A stretch of DNA of 64,000 nt from an uncultured Ruminococcus sp. (GCF_947301925.1 NZ_CAMYUE010000002.1:468104-532103), one strand, 5' to 3'. Shown: positions 19,904-30,187, numbered from the stretch's first letter. The notes: generated from the sequence alone by a model not told the origin. Numbers and translations are program-made.

Positions 19904-20792
19904 TATCTCTGCTCCTCTCTGTAATATTATTCAGTTTTACGCCGTTTATAAGTTCAAGACCTATAGTTGCGTTATGACTTACAGTTATATATTCAGTGCA
20001 TTTCAGGAGTAACTCTACATCAAGTGTATCAAGTCTCCTGATATCCATAAGTATTTCCTTTAATAATGCTGTTTTCTGCGGTACATCGTCATATGAACAA
20101 CAATCGTATTTTAGTTCAGCAAGCTCCATTACTGCATTTTTTATCCTGTCATAATCGATATCAGGAATGCTCATAAGTCTCGATATTTCGTTTTTCTGCT
20201 TTATAACCGCTCCGTTTGGCGTATACACGCTCATCTCGGCATCGGCATCCAGAAGACTGGGATTTGCTATGGCAGAATTTAGTATATTAAGCACCGCAGA
20301 TAAGATCATCTGATCGGTTGCTACATACTCAAATTTACCGCATCGGTATGTTTTGCAGTTCCATGTACCGTTTTGATTTCTGTACAGTCTTTTTCTGCAC
20401 TCAGCGCACAGTGTAATATCTCTTATACCTTTCAATTCATCAGGTACTATGCAGATATTAGTGGCTTTTCTGGTCTTCTTATTATTAGCTCGATGGAATA
20501 TGTCGGCAGATATGATCTGCGGATACGCATCGTTGCCAAGGTATTTTTCATTCTCAAGGATACGCTTCACCATATTCTTGTTCCAACTGAGATCCTCACC
20601 TGGATGATATGGAATCTTTTCTTCCTGAATGGATCTGGATATTTCGAGCAGGCTTTTGCCTTTTAGGTAATCAGCAAATATCTTTGATACGGCGTACAGT
20701 TCTCTCGGCTCGGTTACTATCTCGCCGTTTTTCATCTGATAGCCGAACGGTATTTTTCGATTTTTAGCCATTTTCTGACCTCCTTCACACAC
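19875..20792 (-). CDS. recombinase-domain/zinc beta-ribbon protein without the resolvase catalytic domain
   Basis: Starts in the DNA-binding 'recombinase' region (IPFGYQMKNGEIVTEPRELYAV...), CAECRKRLYRNQNGTWNCKTYRC; overlaps the next recombinase by 29 nt. Confidence 0.85.
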   Translation of the reverse strand: MCEGGQKMAKNRKIPFGYQMKNGEIVTEPRELYAVSKIFADYLKGKSLLEISRSIQEEKIPYHPGEDLSWNKNMVKRILENEKYLGNDAYPQIISADIFHRANNKKTRKATNICIVPDELKGIRDITLCAECRKRLYRNQNGTWNCKTYRCGKFEYVATDQMILSAVLNILNSAIANPSLLDADAEMSVYTPNGAVIKQKNEISRLMSIPDIDYDRIKNAVMELAELKYDCCSYDDVPQKTALLKEILMDIRRLDTLDVELLLKCTEYITVSHNATIGLELINGVKLNNITERSRDNECYDNTCD

Positions 20793-20842
20793 AAGAATAC
20801 CACATCTACTTCTTCTTATCTATCATCATACCTGACAAAAAT

Positions 20843-20870
20843 GGTGCTTTGTTTTTGTTCACAAAGCACC
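20843..20870 (-). terminator. stem-loop between recombinase genes
   Basis: ggtgctttgt-ttttgttc-acaaagcacc, followed by ATTTTTG in the minus direction. Confidence 0.65.
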
Positions 20871-22454
20871 ACATTTTTCTTTTATTTCTTCTTTGAAGAC
20901 TATTCCTGATATAAGCGAGAATTCCAGTTTATTGTTCCTTACAATAATTTTCTCGACTATCATTCCGAATAATTTCTCGTTAAATCCTGACATTATAGAG
21001 ATTTGATTCTCAAAGCAGTCTATCAGGATATCCAATTGTTCGATCGTTTCGTCCTCGATATCTATTTTGGTATGTTTTTTCAGTTCGCGATCAAGTCTTG
21101 CCATCTTACTCTCGAGTTCAAATAGTTTCTCGTTATATTTCTTTTCGTCAAGGAACCCTCTTTTACGAAGACGCGCTATGACATGGCGCTGCTCTTTAAG
21201 AGCAGCCATATCCTGACGGATATTAAGCACCTTCGTATTAGTGCTGAATCTTCGGATATTCAGTTCCTGAAGCGTTCTTTGTATTGGTACTAGTATCTCC
21301 TTATAATGCCGTATAAGCTTATTGCACAGTGATACAAACGCCTGCATTATGGATTCTTCAGCTATGGGCTTGGAACTGCAGTTTTGTGAGTTAAGGTCAT
21401 GCTCTATGCAACACCAGTAATATTTACCACTGTTGCATTTCCTCTTATATGTACTTCCGCACACTCCGCATTTTATCATTGAGCCTAATATATGCTTTCC
21501 TTTTGATTCCCTATGGAATTTTGAAGCCGATATTGTAAGTAATTCCTGGACCTTCTGAAAGTCAGCTTTGGATATAATGGCTTCATGGGTATTCTCAACA
21601 TAGAACTGATCATATTCTCCGTGATTCCGTTTCTGGATCATGGGAAGCGTTTCAGTCTTATATGTCTTCTGCATGAGCGAGTCTCCGGTATATTTCTCGT
21701 TTGACAGGATATACTTTACTATTTTGTGATTCCATTTCTTTTGGTACATACCTGTCAATATCCCACGGCTGTTCAGGATCCGAGCTATAGTGTTTGTTCC
21801 TGTGCCTCCAAGATACATTCTGAATATTTCCTTTACGATCTCAGAAGTTTCAGGATCAACAACCAGTTTCTCATTTCTCTTGACATAACCATATGGCGGA
21901 ACGCTTTGAACGAAGGTACCGTTCTCCATACGCTTTCTTACGCTCCATCTCATATTCTGAGATATGGAAGTAGATTCTTCCTGAGCCAGTCCGCCCATGA
22001 TAGTTATCATCAATTCATCTGTATTCTTAGCTGTATCGATGTTTTCTTTCTCGAAGAACAAGGTTATTCCAAGCTCTCTGAGTAATCGTACAGTATTAAG
22101 GCACTCTTTGGTGTTTCGGGCAAATCTACTCAAAGATTTGGTATATATCCTGTCGATTTTTCCACGCTTACAATCCCGTATAAGGCGTTGGAATTCTGTT
22201 CGCTTATCTGCGCTGGTTCCGGTTATTCCTTCGTCAGCGTATATATCGATAAGCTCTTCCGTATCTGAATCATCGAACTTTTCACTGTAGAATTTGACCT
22301 GAGCTGCATAGGAGTGAAGCTGGTCTTCGCTGCTCGATGATACTCGACAATAGGCTGCACATCGTATTTTATGTATCGTACCCTCTGCTTTCACAGGAGG
22401 GATAACTGTTACATTCGCCATACTGAGCCTCCTTTCAGTACACAAGGATACCAC
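20859..22454 (-). CDS. large serine recombinase
   Basis: CAAYCRVSSSSEDQLHSYAAQ, GITGTSADKRTEFQRL, KCGVCGSTYKRK. Confidence 0.93.
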   Translation of the reverse strand: MVSLCTERRLSMANVTVIPPVKAEGTIHKIRCAAYCRVSSSSEDQLHSYAAQVKFYSEKFDDSDTEELIDIYADEGITGTSADKRTEFQRLIRDCKRGKIDRIYTKSLSRFARNTKECLNTVRLLRELGITLFFEKENIDTAKNTDELMITIMGGLAQEESTSISQNMRWSVRKRMENGTFVQSVPPYGYVKRNEKLVVDPETSEIVKEIFRMYLGGTGTNTIARILNSRGILTGMYQKKWNHKIVKYILSNEKYTGDSLMQKTYKTETLPMIQKRNHGEYDQFYVENTHEAIISKADFQKVQELLTISASKFHRESKGKHILGSMIKCGVCGSTYKRKCNSGKYYWCCIEHDLNSQNCSSKPIAEESIMQAFVSLCNKLIRHYKEILVPIQRTLQELNIRRFSTNTKVLNIRQDMAALKEQRHVIARLRKRGFLDEKKYNEKLFELESKMARLDRELKKHTKIDIEDETIEQLDILIDCFENQISIMSGFNEKLFGMIVEKIIVRNNKLEFSLISGIVFKEEIKEKCGAL

Positions 22455-22526
22455 ACAACACTCGGAATTGGTATCACCAAAGCCAACAAATGCGGCGGTT
22501 CACATTTGTGTAAACCGCCGGACACT

Positions 22527-22622
22527 CTATTGTTCTTCGGCTCTGCTTGCCACTATGCAGAGACACATTGCCAAAACGCCCATAGTCCCTCCAAACATAG
22601 CACCTGCGATGAAGTGAATCAT
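22527..22622 (-). CDS. DUF3789-like small membrane protein (31 aa)
   Basis: MIHFIAGAMFGGTMGVLAMCLCIVASRAEEQ; start overlaps upstream stop (ATGA). Confidence 0.65.
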   Translation of the reverse strand: MIHFIAGAMFGGTMGVLAMCLCIVASRAEEQ

Positions 22623-22798
22623 GTGTTTACCTCCCATTCTCGTATAGTCATGTACCTTTCGGTAACAGTCACTTCGTTGATCTCACGAATCCTTATCTTC
22701 TCGGACTCAGATATTTCCTTTTCTATTGCAGCACTCCCAATTATCTGGTCCATTACTGCTATCATATAGTCTGCTATTCCCGGTCTGTTATCATTCAT
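22619..22798 (-). CDS. small hypothetical protein (59 aa)
   Basis: MNDNRPGIADYMIAVMDQIIGSAAIEKEISESEKIRIREINEVTVTERYMTIREWEVNT; overlaps the DinG gene stop and the DUF3789 start. Confidence 0.6.
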   Translation of the reverse strand: MNDNRPGIADYMIAVMDQIIGSAAIEKEISESEKIRIREINEVTVTERYMTIREWEVNT

Positions 22799-24704
22799 TT
22801 TTATCTTCCTCCCTTATACTTTTCCAGAACTTCTTGAGCTCCGTTGTTTTTTCGGTTATACTCTTTTCGGGTAGTGATGACAGTGCCTCCTCCTTATATG
22901 CTGTCTTCAGTCTGCTGCTTGCTCTTGGATCGAGTATCGAAACGATACCCTTGTCATCTGCACTCCTGATGAGACGTCCTGCTCCTTGTTTCAGTTTTAT
23001 TACCATCTCAGGTACTGCTACTTCCATGAGCGGACACTCAACTTTAGACATTTTGTATTCCATTATAGGCTCCGGAACAGGAAAGGGAAGCTTAAACACT
23101 ATCACCTGTGACAAGCTCTCGCCCTCGACGTTGATGCCTTCCCAATAGGTTCCGGTACCAAGGATCACCGAATTAACATTTTTTCGAAAATCACTGAGCC
23201 TATGCTCCTGAGATGAGTCGCCGCTCTGGATCATTATCTTATACGGCAAGCCCATATTTGACAGCTTTCCAAAGACATAATCTCTGTCTTCCTTTGCTGT
23301 AAAGAGTATAAGTGACTTTCCATGAGTTACCTTTAACAGTTTTACTATCTCCTCAACTGCTTCTCTGCGGTATCGTTTTCTGTTAAACCTATTTGGACAC
23401 GGAAGCTTATTTGAAACATACATCATAGAATGCTCATCATAGTTATATGGTGACTTCTTTGGTTCGGAGATGTTTACATCATCAGGACAGCCGAGGCTAT
23501 CCATGAAGTATCCATATCTTTCCTTGAGTGTTCCTGAATTCTGAGATGTTAATGTTGCCGAAGTCAATATTGTTCTTCTTGCATTTGAGAACAGTAGCCT
23601 TCCTATATCCCGGCGAATGTCCTTTTTGCACACGTTTATTCGAACTCCATGTTCATTGGATAGCCATACAAGATTTGAATTGTTTTCAGACTCTCTCAGC
23701 ATTTGAAGGCTATACAGCCTCCGATTTGTCTTCATTTCTATCTCCCTCATATTGGATCGTAGCTTTAGAAGCAGTTGTTTTATCTCATTAGTCGGTCTGT
23801 AATAGAAGGTCCTCATATCTGCAACAGCAGCTGCCTGTTGCTGGGATATGTCGTTTTTAAGGAAATTGAATAAAGTATCGACCATTTTTAAAGTTTCGAT
23901 TATAAGGCGCGACATAGTGTTTTTTCTATTGTGTGTTACTTTCAGGATTTCTCTACTAATTTCCTTCTGGCTGAAAGATGTGGTAAATGCGTCCCTGAAC
24001 TTACTTTCAAGGTTATGAGCTTCATCAACAACTATTGTGCTGAGATTGCCTTTGAATATCCCTCTGCCTGATTCCATGTTGATCAGGTGCGATGCCAACA
24101 TATTCTGATTACAAATAACGATTGAATCATTACAGCGAATACGCTCACGCATCTGAAGATACTCACATCTGTTTCTGTATTTGCAGTCATCGCATTTCTG
24201 ACCTACTGAGTTTATGCAAACCTTATCCCAAGCTTTGTCAGTAACGCTAAGTTCGGATTTACGCTGTACGCCGTGTAATGCAAGTTCATAGAGAGCTGCA
24301 AACTCTTCATCTTCTTTGCGATGTTTTCTTGCTTCCCTTAGACATATGTAATTCTTCATTCCTTTTGCCACCTCGACTTTAGTTTTTACGCCTATCATAT
24401 TTAGAACGTTCTTTACATCGCGCTCGAGCTGTTCCTGCAATGCTATATTTGATGTCGCTATCACAACTTGTCTGCGATCACGAAAAAACTGCTGTACTAT
24501 CGGTACAAGATAGGCAATTGACTTTCCGATACCGACTTCAGCTTCAACCACTAATGATCTCTTATCCATAATAGCTTGTGCTATCTCCTGTGACATCTCG
24601 ACCTGACCTGGACGACGTTCAAGTCCGTTTCTTGCAGCCTCATCAAAAAATCTGTTGACCGCTGTGTCAAGCGGCAATTCCTTTATTTTCATCAATATTT
24701 CCAC
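22791..24704 (-). CDS. DinG-like ATP-dependent DNA helicase
   Basis: VVEAEVGIGKSIAYLVP, IVVDEAHNLES, four-Cys cluster CINSVGQKCDDCKYRNRC, LGTGTYWEGINVEG, QGAGRLIRS. Confidence 0.9.
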   Translation of the reverse strand: MEILMKIKELPLDTAVNRFFDEAARNGLERRPGQVEMSQEIAQAIMDKRSLVVEAEVGIGKSIAYLVPIVQQFFRDRRQVVIATSNIALQEQLERDVKNVLNMIGVKTKVEVAKGMKNYICLREARKHRKEDEEFAALYELALHGVQRKSELSVTDKAWDKVCINSVGQKCDDCKYRNRCEYLQMRERIRCNDSIVICNQNMLASHLINMESGRGIFKGNLSTIVVDEAHNLESKFRDAFTTSFSQKEISREILKVTHNRKNTMSRLIIETLKMVDTLFNFLKNDISQQQAAAVADMRTFYYRPTNEIKQLLLKLRSNMREIEMKTNRRLYSLQMLRESENNSNLVWLSNEHGVRINVCKKDIRRDIGRLLFSNARRTILTSATLTSQNSGTLKERYGYFMDSLGCPDDVNISEPKKSPYNYDEHSMMYVSNKLPCPNRFNRKRYRREAVEEIVKLLKVTHGKSLILFTAKEDRDYVFGKLSNMGLPYKIMIQSGDSSQEHRLSDFRKNVNSVILGTGTYWEGINVEGESLSQVIVFKLPFPVPEPIMEYKMSKVECPLMEVAVPEMVIKLKQGAGRLIRSADDKGIVSILDPRASSRLKTAYKEEALSSLPEKSITEKTTELKKFWKSIREEDKNE

Positions 24705-25051
24705 TCCTTATTATTCAGATCAAGGCTTATCCGCAGAGCTTTTTCTATTCTTCGGATATCCTTTTCACTAAGCCTGCCGATGTACTTTTTCAATCTGTAT
24801 ACTGAAATAGTTCTTATCTGCTCAGTCAGTACACATCCCTTGTACTTCGTAAGGATACCATAATGGATTATTACATGATTTGGTATCTGAGTTTTCATCT
24901 GCGAAGTTATAGGGACTATTATCGTAGTATCGGCGTAGTGATTGCCCTTGTTGTTCTGTATTACTATCACAGGGCGTTCATTTGCCTGTTCTGAGCCAAT
25001 ACCTTGTCCCAGATCGGCAACGTACATTTCTCCACGTTTTGGTATCAGCAT
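24692..25051 (-). CDS. MazF/PemK-type endoribonuclease
   Basis: IPKRGEMYVADLGQGIGSEQANERPVIVIQNN...TTIIVPITSQ. Confidence 0.88.
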   Translation of the reverse strand: MLIPKRGEMYVADLGQGIGSEQANERPVIVIQNNKGNHYADTTIIVPITSQMKTQIPNHVIIHYGILTKYKGCVLTEQIRTISVYRLKKYIGRLSEKDIRRIEKALRISLDLNNKEWKY

Positions 25052-25119
25052 CGTATCTCTCCTTTATGTATGTGGGACTGCCTTGCGACAGTCCCGTTTA
25101 TCGTTGTCCGCATATATCG

Positions 25120-25545
25120 TTTCATACGCAGACGCACCCCCGCAGGGGTACTTTACCGTCACGCTGTGCGACGGCATTTTCCTTTAATCAAAGGCCTCGG
25201 ATAATCTCTCGTCATTTCTGACGCCCTCCGGGGAAGGGAGCGCATAAGCCGAACAGAGTCCTCACTGTTCACGCAGATCCTTGTCTCTCTGCCCTTACGG
25301 AGTCAGAGCCGTTGTTACGGACGGGCGCGCAAATCGGCTGTCATTGCCATAATAGGAGTGGCTTCGCTCCCACCGTCATGCTCATATTTATCGCTCGCTC
25401 GTTTCCGAGGTCGTGGCGTATGGATGTCCGCGGCTCGTAGGGTTGTTGCCCACACCGATCTTGCTGCACACTTATGCGCTGCTATTCAATTGTCAAGTTT
25501 GGCGAAGGGCTTTATTGCCCTTCACTAAGTAGCCGTTGGGAAAGG
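25120..25545. ncRNA. candidate structured non-coding region
   Basis: About 400 bp of GC-richer sequence without plausible ORFs; hairpins acccccgcaggggt, ccgtc-acgctgtgc-gacgg, ggag-tggcttcg-ctcc, gaagggc-tttatt-gcccttc. Confidence 0.4.
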
Positions 25546-25558
25546 CTGTTTTGAACCG

Positions 25559-25981
25559 CTATTTCAAAATTTTGGAGATTTTTACAATCCAGCGAGCTAT
25601 TGAAGACTGCGGTTTGTTTATTATCACAACAGCATCCCGCTGAGACATATTCTTTATTTTGCATAGATAGTAAGCTCGTCGCTGTTCCGGACGCAGCTCG
25701 GACAACTGTCTTCTCTTATCAATGTCCGTTATGTACTCATGCCAGTTTTCTTCAATATTGCACTCGTCAATGTTTGAATCATCACTTTGAAGAGTCTCCT
25801 CATATTCTGAAAGATCCATTTTCTTTTCAAAGTACACTCTGTCTGAACGAAAAGTCTTATAGTCAAACTCCCATATAGCTGTTATCTGCTCATCAGTCAT
25901 GCCAAGTTCTCGATAAAGCTTTTCGTTTTTCTGCCATTCCTCGTCGAACTTCTTCTTTTCAAGCCCATGATTATATCCCAT
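25559..25981 (-). CDS. sigma-70 region-4-like/HTH protein
   Basis: LSELRPEQRRAYYLCKIKNMSQRDAVVIINKPQSSIARWI; Met at 25981 chosen as start (MGYNHGLEKKKFDEEWQ). Confidence 0.65.
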   Translation of the reverse strand: MGYNHGLEKKKFDEEWQKNEKLYRELGMTDEQITAIWEFDYKTFRSDRVYFEKKMDLSEYEETLQSDDSNIDECNIEENWHEYITDIDKRRQLSELRPEQRRAYYLCKIKNMSQRDAVVIINKPQSSIARWIVKISKILK

Positions 25982-26398
25982 TTGTGTCCTTCCTGCGGAC
26001 ACAAAAAATGGAGCCTGCATATATCCTGTACGCAGACTCCGAGTTCACCTGAATATGGCATGACAAGGAAAGGGTACAAAATATATGATTTTCACAAGAA
26101 AAGCCATATTTGTATCCGCGGCCCTTAATGCATATCAGGCTTTGAATATTATATTCAGCCACGGAATCCTGTCCCTTGACTGTGTCTATATATTACCATA
26201 GAATATAATGTGAAAACAGACATAAAAAATAGGAGTTGTTTTTTGTACAACTCCTTGATAAATGTGTATTTAAACCTCGGTTCATAGAGCATTTCTCACA
26301 ATTATTCGAGATTTTATGTGACGATGTGGTGGTAATCAGATAAAAATCGACGATTTTACTCCTATTTTTAATATGGGTATTTCAAAAAAATGAGAACA

Positions 26399-26428
26399 CA
26401 AAAAAGAGGCTCTCGAGCCTCTTTTTTA
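26399..26428. terminator. bidirectional intrinsic terminator
   Basis: aaaaaagaggctc-tcga-gcctctttttt near-perfect palindrome. Confidence 0.85.
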
Positions 26429-26475
26429 GAATGGGGATAAATCTAATATAGCATTTTATATGTCGTTCCATTTTT

Positions 26476-27150
26476 TTACATCATTTCATATGATATGTAT
26501 TCTTCTAAATTGCTATATTCTATAAACTCAACTATTCTTTTCTCTAAATCTACTAAAGTCCAAATGTTCTTTTCAGATGATGGGAGAATAACATAAATCT
26601 TCCTATTTAAAAGAATATTTTCGTTTTTCATTGTTTCATAGATTATATTAAGATAGTTTGAAGCTTGATTTAAGAATTGTGTTCCGTCAGCAAAATAAAT
26701 TACAATAGGAAAAGGAATAAAATATATTATATCTTCATCTGGTTTGTCATTTAAAAGTTGCTCTCTCATTATTTTATAAAGTTTTGTTGAAGTAACACTA
26801 TAATTTGGATCTTCTCGTAGCTTTAACGGACTGAAGTCACTTGTTTCATCACTCAATTGCTTTAGCCATTTGATAATCTGTGGAGATTGTAATTTGCCAT
26901 CTGTCAATAATCTAATTTGCTTTGATTCAAAAGGTATTTTAGCATCATATTTCTTGCCTGAGGCAAGGCCTACATAATCGCATTCTCCTCTAGATTGTTT
27001 CTCGTTGTATTTAAATTTCTCTAGAAACACATCCTTTGATAAATTAATAATATCATTCACTCGCCGTTCATATTCTTTAGATTTATCTTTATTTGTGCTA
27101 AAGAGTTTTATTATATCATTTGAAACGATTATTTTATGCCTAATATTCAT
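26476..27150 (-). CDS. hypothetical protein, possible PD-(D/E)xK nuclease
   Basis: GECDYVGLASGKKYDAKIPF (E/D ... DxK); 224 aa. Confidence 0.5.
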   Translation of the reverse strand: MNIRHKIIVSNDIIKLFSTNKDKSKEYERRVNDIINLSKDVFLEKFKYNEKQSRGECDYVGLASGKKYDAKIPFESKQIRLLTDGKLQSPQIIKWLKQLSDETSDFSPLKLREDPNYSVTSTKLYKIMREQLLNDKPDEDIIYFIPFPIVIYFADGTQFLNQASNYLNIIYETMKNENILLNRKIYVILPSSEKNIWTLVDLEKRIVEFIEYSNLEEYISYEMM

Positions 27151-27283
27151 TAGTGTATCCTCCTATCATTCTATCAATTCAGAAGTTTCCAGTCAATACC
27201 TTTTCCGTCCATGCTAGGTCTTTCGCTGTGAAAAGTGGAATTGAGCAATCCCCCTTCTCTTCTATAAAGGTAATTCCGTTATA

Positions 27284-27928
27284 TTACATTCGTCTATACA
27301 TATATTCGTTGTAAAGATTATTTACTGTTTCGGCAAGTATAGTCCTTGAATGCTTTTCCGGATCATTATTCCGATTTTTATAGATCAGATAACACTCACG
27401 AAGCTCTTCTTTTAAGTGATTGTCTTTTATCCATTGAAGTTTATCACCGATATAATAGTCGTTTCCACGGTACTCCCAGCTATATGAGCAAGCAAATTTA
27501 TTATAGCGAATATATTGCTGTTGCCCATTACTGCAATGGAATACTATAGCAAAATCACAGCTGTGCTCGATCCGACGGTTATCCCTGTCAATTGCTTTTA
27601 TGGTAATTACGCTTGTTGAGTTTTCTATCTTAGCGTATCCGTATTTACCCATATGCTTCTGTATAGCATCAAATATGAACCTTCTGATATTGGATGCAGG
27701 ATATTTCTCTTCCGGATCGTTCGGCTCGATATTCACATCAAAATCATAACCGATATTGCCGTTTCTCTCGCAAGTTATCATATTTCTGCTTGAACTGCCT
27801 ACAAAATCAAATCGGAAGGTGAAGTATTCCTTAACTTCTTTCTGGACTAGTTTTAAAAGGCTGATGATCTCATTCTTATATGGTGCAGCCTCTTTTTTTG
27901 ATACATACGAAAAGTTATGCATATACAA
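27284..27928 (-). CDS. pol-beta superfamily nucleotidyltransferase
   Basis: FVGSSSRNM...GYDFDVNIE (GS + DxD) and third acidic strand HSCDFAIVF. Confidence 0.75.
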   Translation of the reverse strand: MYMHNFSYVSKKEAAPYKNEIISLLKLVQKEVKEYFTFRFDFVGSSSRNMITCERNGNIGYDFDVNIEPNDPEEKYPASNIRRFIFDAIQKHMGKYGYAKIENSTSVITIKAIDRDNRRIEHSCDFAIVFHCSNGQQQYIRYNKFACSYSWEYRGNDYYIGDKLQWIKDNHLKEELRECYLIYKNRNNDPEKHSRTILAETVNNLYNEYMYRRM

Positions 27929-28045
27929 TACTCCTTAAAACGTATTATCCCATACCGTCCATTTGAATTCTTCAAATCATTATATAATATCATAAGTTCA
28001 TTGCATTGTCAAGTAAAAATTTCTCTCGCTGACTAAACACAGCAT

Positions 28046-29962
28046 TCATATTGCTGTTTGTTCTTGTTTGAGCTCTCGTTCCTGAGTCCAGGGAGTGAAT
28101 CCTTCTTCTTTCAGGAATTCATTGATCTGGAATACATTAGCGTCTGGTAAAAGTTCAAGTATTGTGAGATACATATTATGGGCTGGATTTCGTGCATCGA
28201 AGTTGAGATTAGCTTTCTGTACAAGGTCAAGCATAAAAGTCTTTTCAAGTTCCAATGCTACACTAAAAGCGAGAATTGTCTCTAGCTTTACTTTCTTGCC
28301 GTTCCTTAACTTCGTTATAGTGGCTATACCAAGCCCTGAACGATCAGCAAGGATATCTGAAGTTACTTTACATCGCTTCATATGGAACTTTATAGCCTCT
28401 CCGAGAGGATTGGTTGTAGCTTTATTGCCGAGTTTCTGTCCCTCAGACTTACGTTCGTCCATGGCAAGACGAAGTCTTTTCTTCTGTTCGCTATCAAGGG
28501 TATGCTCAACTATGATCCTCAGATCCTCTTTATTAAGCTCGCCGTAAGTATATGAATACTCCTGTTTACCATATATCTGCTTGAAACTAATACAGCATTC
28601 AGACATATGATGCTTTGCGTATTCTGTTAGTCCGAAAGCTACGCCATACTCCTTGATAACGTATTTCTCGTCGTTGCGACACATATGACCGTCAATGTAA
28701 ATATATCTCCTGGAGCTTGCGAGCGTAGCAAACTCTTTGGACTCTCCGAATATCTGAGCTATACACCTCAAGGGAAGTGTATAGGTCTGATCCGCAGGCA
28801 GCCGGCTTTCGATTTCATGATCGTCTACATAACCGGTAGTGCAGTAAGTGTAAACTCCTCGTACCTCAGTCCAACCAAGTTCTATGATACGCTTCTTGGC
28901 TGCATATCTTGATACTCCAAACCTGTTTTTTACCATATCAATCAGTTCACGATAATCATCAAAGCTCAGTTCTTCATCATGTCTGTCGATGAAATCGATT
29001 ATAAAGTCAGTTGTTTCGCCTCGAGGCATCTGGATATGTCTTGCAATGGAGTTCGCTTGCGTTTCCATCCAGCGTATACAGTCCTTCTGCGTTTCTGAAT
29101 AGAAATAGTCAAGAAATTCTGGAACCTCTTTACCAATAACACTACGATAGAGGCTCTGAGCATAATAAAACAGATTATGCAAGTAAATATGCACACACTC
29201 ATGGATTATAACGTTATCGAGCTTAGCGTCTTCTTTAAGTGACTTGTCTACAAGAATCGTCCTTGCAGGTATCAACAGTGTTATCGGATGGCCCTTGCTA
29301 TCGTAGACAACAACGTCTTTTCGATCAATAATAAGCTTTGATTTTAGGTTGCCGTTTACCGATAGACGCCGATACTGGATGGTATACCCCATACCTTCAG
29401 CAAGTGCTTTACCGTTTATTCGATTGTTATAGCCATATTCCTTGTTATAATACTTATCCAGGATTTCTGCTGCAACTATATCAAAACCGCTTTTGGACAT
29501 TACCGGAACAAGAAATTCATCAAGTGGAGCTTGGCAACGAATACGTTTTCTGTTGTAGATTTCAACGCTATTAAAGAAATCGGATGGGCCGAACATTCTG
29601 AAATAGCCACTTACGCAGTATTCCTGATGAATAAGAATACCATCACAATTGAAAAAAACGTCACAAATAACGTATAACAGAAATGACGAGTAGTCCACTC
29701 GATCATATTTTCCCGTAACGATTGTGACGTTTAGTATCTTTGAGTTAGGTTTTATAGTATATGGTATTGGTAAGACGTGTTCTGCGTGTAGTTTCCTTAT
29801 GTGCATTCCATAGTTAAAGGTATAATTCCATCGTAAATAGTCGGTGAACGAGATGATTTCCGGCATTCCCTGCCAATTAAGGTCTTTATATTTCTTATAC
29901 TGTCCTGGGTGCAGTGGATCCTGAATAGTTACTTCAGGGCCTCTATTGATATATCTGATCAT
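28046..29962 (-). CDS. large ImmA/IrrE-like metallopeptidase-HTH protein
   Basis: VIIHECVHIYLHN (HExxH); C-terminal HTH RCKVTSDILADRSGLGIATITKLRNGKKV. Confidence 0.8.
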   Translation of the reverse strand: MIRYINRGPEVTIQDPLHPGQYKKYKDLNWQGMPEIISFTDYLRWNYTFNYGMHIRKLHAEHVLPIPYTIKPNSKILNVTIVTGKYDRVDYSSFLLYVICDVFFNCDGILIHQEYCVSGYFRMFGPSDFFNSVEIYNRKRIRCQAPLDEFLVPVMSKSGFDIVAAEILDKYYNKEYGYNNRINGKALAEGMGYTIQYRRLSVNGNLKSKLIIDRKDVVVYDSKGHPITLLIPARTILVDKSLKEDAKLDNVIIHECVHIYLHNLFYYAQSLYRSVIGKEVPEFLDYFYSETQKDCIRWMETQANSIARHIQMPRGETTDFIIDFIDRHDEELSFDDYRELIDMVKNRFGVSRYAAKKRIIELGWTEVRGVYTYCTTGYVDDHEIESRLPADQTYTLPLRCIAQIFGESKEFATLASSRRYIYIDGHMCRNDEKYVIKEYGVAFGLTEYAKHHMSECCISFKQIYGKQEYSYTYGELNKEDLRIIVEHTLDSEQKKRLRLAMDERKSEGQKLGNKATTNPLGEAIKFHMKRCKVTSDILADRSGLGIATITKLRNGKKVKLETILAFSVALELEKTFMLDLVQKANLNFDARNPAHNMYLTILELLPDANVFQINEFLKEEGFTPWTQERELKQEQTAI

Positions 29963-30158
29963 AAAAATCCCCCTATCATTATGTCAGTTAATATCTCTTT
30001 CCCATTCTACACAACGTTCTTTCGAAAATTCCTTGGCTATATTCTATCACCTAAAATCGACCTTGTCAAGAGAACATTTTTGATTTGTCTATGTTGTTGA
30101 AAAATGTGTACTTCGATTATTGACAATGATGAATTTATGGAAATTCGCTTAAAACCTA

Positions 30159-30187
30159 TTGACAAAACAGATGTTCTGTGATATATT
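30159..30187 (+). promoter_or_regulatory. sigma-A promoter with operator-like dyad in spacer
   Basis: TTGACA-17 nt-TATATT; spacer contains acaga-tgt-tctgt. Confidence 0.75.
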
